DNA of 31,391 nt, taken from Paramarasmius palmivorus (lineage: Eukaryota > Basidiomycota > Agaricomycetes > Agaricales > Marasmiaceae). Positions within the stretch are counted from its first letter, which is position 1; each line of letters starts with the position of its first letter. The position numbers and the translations under genes were made by a program. The notes beneath the pieces were generated by a model. That model made no database searches, was not told the origin of the DNA, and saw only the letters and a list, made by a program, of their open reading frames with translations. The stretch is taken from contig JAYKXP010000304.1 of the NCBI GenBank assembly GCA_037176845.1, positions 1-31,391 of the forward strand, read 5' to 3'. Of this stretch, positions 9,983 to 17,385 are shown in pieces.

Positions 9983-10318
9983 ATGTCCATATACATGGTT
10001 ATGAGACAAAATCAAAAGGTCTTCAATGGATTCAGTGCTCAAGAAGCATGTGACCTTCTGGCTAGATGTTTGTTTCATCCTATTCATCCCATTTCCTATG
10101 TTTGTTTCAATGACTCCCCATGGGAAAAACTCAGACAAGAAATCATCTCTCATTACCAACAACTCCAGGAACTACTTGCAACTCTACCTTATCTCTTATG
10201 TACTATGCCTAGTTCTCTAATCCATATGCAGTCAGAGGTGCATAGGCTATTCATCACTTGTGGAGTTTTTTTGCTATCAGTGTATAAATGTGTTTGTGGA
10301 CAGTGCTTGGCTAGATGA
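9983..10318 (+). CDS. Hypothetical ORF, 111 aa
   Basis: An uninterrupted plus-strand frame from ATG at 9,983 to TAG at 10,318. It includes NGFSAQEACDLLARCLFHP and WEKLRQEIISHYQQLQELLA, the latter a probable amphipathic helix. No signal peptide or membrane segment. I do not recognise it. In a region this decayed it may be a surviving exon of a dead gene; its length alone is not strong evidence. Confidence 0.25.
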   Translation: MSIYMVMRQNQKVFNGFSAQEACDLLARCLFHPIHPISYVCFNDSPWEKLRQEIISHYQQLQELLATLPYLLCTMPSSLIHMQSEVHRLFITCGVFLLSVYKCVCGQCLAR

Positions 10319-10620
10319 GGCATACATGATGAACCTGCTTCATTCTAAAGCCTTTCTGACCAAGAATAGAAGTGCAAGATGCAAGTACTTTAATTTTTGT
10401 CTGATCAAGCACTAATATAATATTTACAGTGCTGCAAAGGGTCACTGGCCAGAGTCCTTGTTGATCATCCTAGGAAACAACACATATGTATTCCAAATTA
10501 TCTGTTCTTCTGAGGATGTGTACTACACGCCTTTCCCTGCACAACCCCCAACAACTTGGGGTTTCTAGTTGGTATGTCACAAAACATTCTCTATTTTGTG
10601 AATAACTCATGTTGTTATAG
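10319..10620. other. No recognised feature
   Basis: CpG-poor sequence without an interpretable frame or repeat on either strand. It ends in TGTTGTTATAG, a plausible splice acceptor for the exon-like segment that follows. Confidence 0.3.
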
Positions 10621-10851
10621 AATCTTCTGCCTATCAACCCTAAAGATGACATCAAACACATATTGAATCAGACCTCTGTTGGTTCATTTAGCTTCATGTT
10701 GCCAGTATCTCTGAGCTGGACAAAAAAAAAACATATTACTGAGGGACTCTATTCACCTATATCTCCTATAGACAAACAAAGAAGATTTGTTTTTGGCCCT
10801 GGACGACATTCTTGTATCAAAGCAGGGCATAGTCATTTGATTCAACCATAA
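10621..10851 (+). pseudogene. Unrecognised exon-like relic
   Basis: Plus-strand open stretch of about 75 codons after a TTGTTATAG acceptor-like sequence. It includes LLPINPKDDIKHILNQTSVG, KKHITEGLYSPISPIDKQRR and FVFGPGRHSCIKAGHSHL before a stop at 10,849-10,851. Wording is protein-like but I know no matching family. Possibly an exon of the same dead gene as the fragments at 9.0 and 10.0 kb, since the strand is the same. Confidence 0.25.
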
Positions 10852-11880
10852 AAGATACAATTGTCTTTTTTCCTCTCATTTAACAGACTAAAAAGGTTAT
10901 CTGTAATACTGACACCTCAGAGTGTGGGTGTTTGGAAGAAGAAAACACCTTAATCCACACACTCATCATCACACAGATGTGCAAATACAGGCAGCAGACA
11001 ACCATACTCTACATTCATTCTTATAATATAATAGGGTTTAGATTAGTTGTTACTGAGAGGCTGCAATTAGCTAGAAGATTTAAATGATGAGACATACCAT
11101 TGTCCAGACTGTGAAACCTCTCCAACATGTGGATTTAAGTCTGGTGAAATTGCCTCTAACCTGTGAAATGCTTTAGTTCTAGTTTGCAAAATAGCAAAAT
11201 AGCAAGAATACTGTGACCTAAGTGAGTCATGATGTTAAGAAAGGAGAAAATGCAGTGGAAAACATTAATGTGAAATAAGTTGAGGAGACAGTCAAAGGAA
11301 AGACATGTGTTTATTCCCCAATAACAATACAAACATTTGTATCCACTAATATAACCACCTAAACCACCTTCCATCCAATGACTAGCTATTCAGGGCTCAT
11401 ACTAGTCCTTCTATAACCATTATGGGTTTATGCAACAATAATAGGGTGCAAAAACTAGTGTATTTGTGGTCAAAAATGCAGTGATTAAAGTCAGGTGTAT
11501 CATCTCCCCCTAAACAAAATGAAGGATTGTCCTCAATCCAGTGAATTCACTTGGATCTCAAGAACTAAGGAGTTTTATGATACATAATGACCACTGTTGT
11601 AAAAAGTAAATCCAGGGCTTTCCACAGGTACTGCACACTCATGAGGGGACAGGCGTTGGGGGCATGCAGATCATCCATCAAAGTCATCTCCAAAGGTTGT
11701 GTAACCGCTTAGATCACTGCTTCAGCTTGTGACAGATCAGGAGCGTCTAGTTCCCAAACCTGTTGTGCTTCTACCATTAAGGATGGTGAAGTCCCTCCAT
11801 TGCCTTTCTCAAGTAGGCCAAACTCTAAATGTGATATGAGTCAAAACATATAAGTCATTGGGTCAGGTACTTGGCAAATT
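10852..11880. other. No recognised feature, about 1 kb
   Basis: CpG-poor sequence. I found no convincing coding frame, repeat copy or tRNA on either strand. Short frames such as the minus one at 11,156-11,374 have no recognisable motif. Confidence 0.35.
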
Positions 11881-11881
11881 T

Positions 11882-12093
11882 TCATTCATTCTTTCCCCCT
11901 CTACCACTACTGTCAGAACAAGGTAACATCTCCCTTTTTCTTCTATGTGGGGCTTCTCCTTTAACTTGCTGACTCATTAATATAGTATATTTCTCAGCCC
12001 ACATATCATGGATGCTTCTAAGAGTCAAGAACTCAGCGACCTCAATGTTTCTCGGATCTTCCAAGAAATCAAACGACTGGCACTTCTCATCAA
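11882..12093 (-). other. Alternative minus-strand exon, unresolved
   Basis: A minus-strand frame of about 70 codons ending in TGA at 11,882. It includes VDEKCQSFDFLEDPRN, VAEFLTLRSIHDMWAEKYTI and SSGRGGKNE. It reads at least as much like real protein as the plus-strand exon that overlaps it from 12,008. The two cannot both be typical exons over the shared 85 bp. No family recognised. Confidence 0.3.
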
Positions 12094-13200
12094 CAAGATT
12101 TATGAAGTTTCAGCCTCCAGTAGCAAATCATCATTAGAGACCCATTTCTTCCACATGGGTATCTCAGTAGTGAGTCCTTCTGTGCTACTTTCTTTATTTC
12201 TTTTCGCTAACCTTGCATACCCTAGGCTTCTTTTCACCAATACCACACAAAGCTTTCCCAAGAGAGGCCATGGAAGTCCTGGTGACACTGGCACATTTGG
12301 CATCTAAGCTTGTGTCCTCAGTTCCTGGAACAGCTGCTCTGATGGCCTATCTCCCCAGTCTGACTTTAATAGAGCAATTGAAGCAAAATTATGACATCAA
12401 GGTGCATTTAATTATTTCTTTTCTTTTTCAAGTCTCACTGACTGTCTTTATAGGTCCTGCTGTCTGGCTTTCACCTTCCTTCCACTGGATACTTCAATAG
12501 CAAGTACATTGGAAAGGACGCCCACCAAGACAACAATTCTCTTTTGTCTAGGCTGGCCAGTAAATCAACTCCTGTCCCTCTGACAACCTCCACACTTACT
12601 TCCACTGATTAAGACCCATCTGGTCCCTGGACCAAGCAAGTCCTTTGTGGCACCAAAAGCCACAAGGTTATCATAGACAACAAGGACACCAGCAATGATA
12701 ACAACAACTACAACAACAATGAGGACACTGAGGATGACACTGAGGAAGACAGTAGCAGTGAGGAGAACAATGAACTCAAAGATGACCAAGACAGCTCTGG
12801 CTACCAGTGTGAAAGGGCCAGGTAGACTGGAGAAGGATTTTGGTTGAAGGTGATGGAATAGGCAAAGGCATAGGTGCAGGTGTTTATTTCTTTCAATTTC
12901 ATTCTCTGTTACTGGTCTGTACCTCACACACTTTCTCTTTCAGTTCTTATCATTCATATATTGTTATCACTTTCTACTCCTCAACTAAAAACCCGACTTC
13001 CTCTCCATCTATACCTTATGGTGAAGTGCTCACAGAAACAGAGAAGAGCCAGACCGTTCAAAATCAGAGTGTGCAACTGCAAGGCCTGGTAATCCTTGTC
13101 GGGGAGAGCTTGGTGAACCCTCTTGCTGCACCTGAGGGTACATGTCTGACAGTATCCTGTGATTTGATGTTGAAGTGGGCATGGAGTCAATCTTTCTATT
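12008..13200 (+). pseudogene. Multi-exon gene relic with acidic domain
   Basis: Plus-strand model with fungal-style introns. Exon 1 starts at ATG 12,008 and reads to about 12,158 (HFFHMG). A 68-bp intron GTATCTC...CCCTAG follows, then an exon (GFFSPIPHKAF, MEVLVTLAHLASKLV) to about 12,400. A second intron ends TTTATAG near 12,452. The next exon reads VLLSGFHLPSTGYFNSKYIG, stops at TAA near 12,610, then continues as VIIDNKDTSNDNN and a strongly acidic EDTEDDTEEDSSSEEN tract to about 12,823. A further acceptor-like TTTCAG occurs near 12,940, followed by a Thr/Gln/Ser-rich stretch. The acidic tract could be a disordered nuclear domain. Function unknown; the stop makes it a relic or a wrongly joined model. 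The minus strand is an alternative over exon 1. Confidence 0.35.
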
Positions 13201-13204
13201 AATG

Positions 13205-13526
13205 GGCAATCTTATCGTACTGTTTTCAGTTTATCTTGATGTTTTGGTATCTGGTAGAGAAACAAAACCAGAAGACAAGGAGCTTGCAGAGAAGTGGGAG
13301 ATAAGGAAGGAGCAAGCTGCTGGAGAGATCTACCTCTTAGTGGATCAAGACCAAAAAGTACACATCAGGGATATTCAGAATGACCCTGTAAAGATGTGGA
13401 AAGCACTGGAGGATGCTCATGTCTCCAAGAAGCCTGGTGCTCGTTTCAATGCCTATGATGACCTCTTCTCAATCCAAAAGAAAGAGAATGAGTCACTGTT
13501 GGATCTGGGAGTCAGGATTGAAAAGG
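13205..13526 (+). pseudogene. gag: Copia gag fragment
   Basis: 5'-truncated gag (UBN2/retrotran_gag type) of a Ty1/copia element. In relatives this protein forms the virus-like particle. The reading SGRETKPEDKELAEKWEIRK, GEIYLLVDQDQKVHIRDI, MWKALEDAHVSKKPGARFNA and ENESLLDLGVRIEKA matches the conserved helical core in which a short motif (MWxxLExxH) is followed by FxxxK and IxxxE repeats. The start of gag and the whole 5' LTR are missing: sequence before about 13,205 is unrelated. At 13,527 the frame runs into an inverted LTR fragment and ends at a stop at 13,601, so the zinc knuckle and protease are absent. Same strand and order as the pol relics that follow. Confidence 0.85.
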
Positions 13527-13741
13527 CACCGTCCACTAATGCGAAAATACACGTTTTACATACTCCTACATGCCCATACACCATAGGTAGGTTCAATAAG
13601 TAAAGTAAAAGATAAATAAACATGAATGCAAGTGTATATGCAGTAGAGCAAGCATAATTAGAGTGCCAAAGCAGACTTTGTATATTTTGTTGGACTTAGT
13701 GTTGAAGAAGTGTTTCATCAACTTCATCACTTCACTCAACA
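13527..13741 (-). mobile_element. Inverted copia LTR fragment inside gag-pol
   Basis: Reverse-orientation copy of the 5' half of the copia LTR (about 215 bp). Its right edge at 13,741 is the exact LTR 5' terminus (CTCAACA, the complement of TGTTGAG). Its left edge at 13,527 is internal to the LTR (CACCGTCCACTAATGCG). It replaces the gag C-terminus and protease of the surrounding copia. CpG sites are mostly kept (ATGCGAAAATACACG), so it is not among the oldest LTR copies. No left target duplication is visible because the other LTR end is lost. Confidence 0.9.
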
Positions 13742-14039
13742 ACCACATCGTAGCTGGATTCACAACTACAAACCATATAGAGTTCCTATAAAATTGGCAG
13801 ATGATAGAGTTATTTATTCAGAGGGCATGGGCACTGTTCTGTTTAGACCTATGATAGATGGTCACCAAAGTAGAGATATAGAATTCAGTAGAGTACTACA
13901 TGTACCTGCACTCAAAAACAATTTGTTAGCTGTTCGTTCATTTGACAAAGAAACACAACTTTCACCATACATATTTTGGCAAAGTACAATACAGTTTGAT
14001 ATAAATGGACCAGTTCTTTTTCACTGCACATATAAATGA
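13742..14039 (+). pseudogene. pol: Copia protease-to-integrase linker relic
   Basis: Continuation of the copia polyprotein directly after the inverted LTR fragment. HRSWIHNYKPYRVPIKLADD, IYSEGMGTVLF, DIEFSRVLHVPALKNNLLAV match the stretch after the protease active site, where copia elements have the V-x-(L/V)AD...GxG...L-x-(N/D)VLYVP-x-L-x-x-NLLSV block. The protease catalytic D(S/T)G that should precede it was lost with the deleted segment. The frame stops at TGA 14,037-14,039, before the pre-integrase zinc domain. Confidence 0.8.
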
Positions 14040-14079
14040 TAACAATGTTGGATAATTTGAATGGTTCTACAGTAGTATA

Positions 14080-15357
14080 ATGGAAGTGCTTCTTTTGGTA
14101 TCAACTCTGCCTCTTGACCGTGAGCTGGTGGCAGTGCATAAGCACTTCAGTCACTTGAACTATGGTGATATTTCAAAGCTGCTGAAGGAGAAGTTGGTTG
14201 AGGGCCTTAGGCTAGACTCTGATGCAAAGCCAGATCCCATATGTGAGCCATGCTTAGCTGGTAAAATGCGTGCAAATCATTTTCCTTCATCAACATCTAG
14301 AGCTAAGCATGTGATGGAGCTCATCCATTCTGATCTCCATTTTGTTGGTGTCACATCTCCTAGTCGGGAACAAATACTGGATCACATTCATTGATGACCA
14401 TTCAAGGTTTAGAGCTGTTCTCTTTGAAGAGAAAAATGCGAGCATTCCAAGCATTTAAAACGGTTCAAGGCATGGGCTGAGAACTTGTTGGAGTGTAAAA
14501 TCAAAGTGTTCAGATGTGACAAGGGCGGTGAATATATGTCAAAGGAGTTTCTGGGATTTCTAGAGCAATGTGGAATTGAAACCCAATACACAGTCAGAAA
14601 CCGCCCCCAACAGAATGGAGTTGCAGAGCGTGCAAATGGAATCATGGATGAAAGGATCACTGCAATGCTGAAAGAGTCTGGTCTTCCAAAGATGTTTTGG
14701 GCTGAATGCCTGGCTGCACTTGTTCATGTGTGGAACCGTACCCCTACATCTGCTGTACCAAATGCAACTCCATTTGAGCTGTGGTACAAGAAAAAGCCAA
14801 GAGTGGATCATCTGAGGGTATGGGGATGTGTTGCCTATGTGCTGGTGCAAAAGGATAAAAGGGCACACCTGGGATCACATATGGAAAAGTGCATCTTTAT
14901 TGGATATCATGATGGTGTTAAAGGGTGGAAGTTCTGGAATCCAGAGACAAAGAAAGTGGTAATCAGTGAAAGGGCAGAGTTTGATGAACGCTACACATAT
15001 AGAACAGTTGGGAAATTGCCCTCAGTTCAAACTCATTCACAGTCTACACCATCATCTATATCACCATCTACATCAGTACCAGTCTTGCCAGACATGGATC
15101 AGAACAACAACTCAAGTGATGATGAAGATACTATACCAGATCCACCAGTTACACCTATTCCACCACTAGCAGAAGAACAGAACTTGGAAGATGCACCCCA
15201 GGAACACATCCCTGCCCCGCAAAATGATGATAGAAGAGCTCAGGAGGATAGAGAGGAAGAGGATCAGCAACAAGAAAATCAGGAAGAGGAAGAGATCCAC
15301 CTTGAGCCTCCAGCAGATGAGAGACCAATTGCTGAAAGAAGAACTCAGAGGAATAGA
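14080..15357 (+). pseudogene. pol: Copia pre-integrase and integrase relic
   Basis: Pre-integrase zinc domain first: HKHFSHLNYGDISKLL followed by CEPCLAGKM supplies the H...H...C-x-x-C ligands. The integrase core follows: ELIHSDLHFVG (first Asp), a frameshift near 14,365, TFIDDHSRFRAVLF, then FRCDKGGEYMSKEF (second Asp) and RPQQNGVAERANGIMDERI (catalytic Glu). The C-terminal block HLRVWGCVAYVLVQKDKR and KCIFIGYHDGVKGWKFWNPE is intact. A Ser/Pro- and Glu/Gln-rich hinge ends at TGA 15,358-15,360, an in-frame stop where the polyprotein should go on (PPGEWW follows in the same frame). A second indel lies near 14,445. Functionally this would insert cDNA; here it is broken. Confidence 0.92.
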
Positions 15358-16218
15358 TGACCTCCTGGTGAATGGTGGAAAGTTCATAGAGAGCCAAAGC
15401 AAGCCATTAGAGATGATACTACAGATGAAGAGGAAGAGGAGGATGACTTTGATGAAGAGGCTAACAATGCCCTGGCTGAAGCTGAGCCAAGTACATATAA
15501 AGAGGCTGTTACAAGCCCACATGCTGAGAAATGGCATGATGCAATGTTGGAGGAAATGGCTGCTCATCTGTCAAACAACACACGATCTCTAGTTGAACTT
15601 CCACAAGGAAAGAAAGCAATTGGCTCTAAATGGGTGTTTAGGATTAAGCACAAGAAGGATGGATCTGTTGAATGCTTCAAAGCAAGGCTTGTAGCTAAAG
15701 GATTCAGCCAAAGACCTGGCTTTGACTATTCTGAGACCTTTGCCTCTACCATGCGACAGAACACACTCAGAATTGTGTTGGCCCTTGCTGCAATAGAAGA
15801 CATGCACCTACGTTCAGTTGACATATCACATGCATTTATAAACAGTGATATAGACACAGAAATCTACATGAAGCAACCAGAAGGTTTCAAGCAAGGAGGT
15901 CCCAGAATAGTCTGCAGGCTGAACAAGTCCCTGTATGGGTTAAAGCAAGCACCACATCTTTGGGGTGAGAAGCTGGGTAGTGTGCTCATTTGTGCTGGCT
16001 TCAAGAAGCTATGCTCTGACCCATCAGTATACATCTATGTGAGACATGATGTAAAAGTTATTGTACCAGCGTTTGTGGATGATATCACATTTGCTTCCAA
16101 GTCAGAGGACATATTAGATGGAATGGTGGCAGAGTTGGCTACTCATTTCAAGCTGCGAGACTTGGGGGCAACATCATACTTGCTAGGAATTGAAGTGACA
16201 AGAAACAGCAGAGCATAG
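15358..16218 (+). pseudogene. pol: Copia reverse transcriptase relic
   Basis: RVT_2-type reverse transcriptase in the same frame as the integrase, separated only by the TGA at 15,358. Blocks in order: AIGSKWVFRIKHKKDGSVE, KARLVAKGFSQRPGFDYSET, LRSVDISHAFINSDIDTEIY (first catalytic Asp of the polymerase), CRLNKSLYGLKQAPHLWGEK, and PAFVDDITFASKSEDI with the catalytic DD, then DLGATSYLLGIEV. Family members copy element RNA into DNA. The open frame from 15,361 runs to TAG at 16,218, where a one-base frameshift (about 16,195-16,205) moves the continuation HRLYLSQCQYVINKL into another frame. Polymerase motifs themselves are intact. Confidence 0.93.
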
Positions 16219-17043
16219 GCTGTATCTCAGCCAATGCCAATATGTCATCAACAAGCTAGAAGAGTTTGGCATGTCAGAATGCAAACCAGTCACTACACCA
16301 ATGACCCCAAGTCTTGCACTTTCAAAAGCACAGAGTCCACAAACTGAGGAAGAAGCAAATGAGATGGCAGATACCCCTTACATCAGTGCTGTTGGCTCCC
16401 TACTATACCTTGCTACCATGACACGGCCAGACATTGCATATGCTGCAGGAGTACTTGCACAATTCAACTCTAATCCTGGAATGGAACATTGGAAAGCAGT
16501 GAAGCATGTCTTTAGATACTTGAAGGGCACCATGGATATGAAGCTTGAATATGGCCCTGATTCATCATACAATGATCTGTTTGTCACATACTGTGACTCA
16601 GACTTTGGTGGCAACAAGGACAATAGGAGGTCAACCACTGGGTACTTTGTGAAACTAGGGTTAGCAGCAGTAAGCTGGAGCAGTAAACTACAACCAGTGG
16701 TCATGCTGTCATCTACAGAGGCAGAATACATTGCAGCAGTTGCAGCTGGCAAGGAGATCAAAGCTATGCTGAACTTGCTTGAGGAAATGGGCTATCATGG
16801 ACCTCAACCAGCCAAGTTGCTTCTAGACAATCAGTCAACAATTAAAGTAGCTAAGAACCCAGAGCATCATGGAAGGATGAAGCACTTGGACTGACATTAT
16901 TTCTGGTTGAGGGACAAAGTAGTTGAAGGAATGATAGTGCCAGAGTACCTGCCTACAGATGAGAATGCAGCTGACATGCTCACCAAGGCCTTGGGAAGAC
17001 CAAAGGTGGAGGAATTTAGGAAAGGAATGGGATTAGTGCTCTG
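16206..17043 (+). pseudogene. pol: Copia RNase H relic
   Basis: Connection and RNase H1-like domain ending the copia polyprotein. After the frameshift: EFGMSECKPVTTPM, then SAVGSLLYLATMTRPDIAYA and HVFRYLKGTMD (copia signature), then the RNase H acidic residues in YCDSDFGGNKDNRRSTTG, LSSTEAEYIAAVAAGKE and LLDNQSTIKVAKNPEHHGRM. An in-frame TGA at 16,892-16,894 interrupts HLD-HYFWLRDKVVEG. The frame then continues through ADMLTKALGRP to a normal stop at about 17,042. The TGA sits where Arg is common (CGA to TGA would explain it). In the cell this activity removes the RNA strand after cDNA synthesis. Confidence 0.92.
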
Positions 17044-17135
17044 ACAGACCTAGAGGGGAGGAAGGATGAAGGAGATTGAGGAAGTGTGTCATCAGGGGGC
17101 TGTGATGGACAGAAGAGAGGAGGAAATGATGATGA
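17044..17135 (+). other. Copia 3' untranslated region with purine tracts
   Basis: Between the copia stop codon and the inserted DNA transposon. It contains purine-rich AGAGGGGAGGAAGG and, at 17,074-17,104, a motif (GAAGTGTGTCATCAGGGGGCTGTG core) that recurs at 20,908-20,938 immediately before the 3' LTR. The second copy is the likely functional polypurine tract because the LTR starts right after it. Confidence 0.7.
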
Positions 17136-17166
17136 TGGTGGTAGGCATCCGCCGCCCATCAAACGG
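17136..17166 (+). repeat. Left 31-bp terminal inverted repeat
   Basis: Starts TGGTGGTAGG and ends CATCAAACGG. It is the exact reverse complement of 20,859-20,889. Similarity stops sharply inside (ACACTTACT here against CAATTTGG at the other end), so 31 bp is the full repeat. Confidence 0.95.
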
Positions 17167-17385
17167 ACACTTACTAAGCCGGTAACTCACAGCTGACCAG
17201 AAAAAAGGTGCTCTCGACGTTCGCAAACAATTGTGGCCTTCCACTAAGGACATATGGATCATTAAACAATTTATAAAGTATCCTAGATGTATATACAAGT
17301 GAATTATGAAGTTTTTTACGATCCGTTATGGCCGGCGCACTTTGTTTCGTTTTTGCAGCCCCTATTCACGGTACCCACGCGTGTC

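Noticed and set aside
12565..12927. Minus open frame with a very hydrophobic Val/Ile run resembling a membrane protein
   Set aside because: It is the shadow of the acidic Asp/Glu/Asn codon run on the plus strand.
15166..15592. Open frames on both strands at the integrase-RT hinge
   Set aside because: Shadows of the acidic Glu/Gln-rich copia hinge; the true frame is the one continuing into reverse transcriptase after the TGA.
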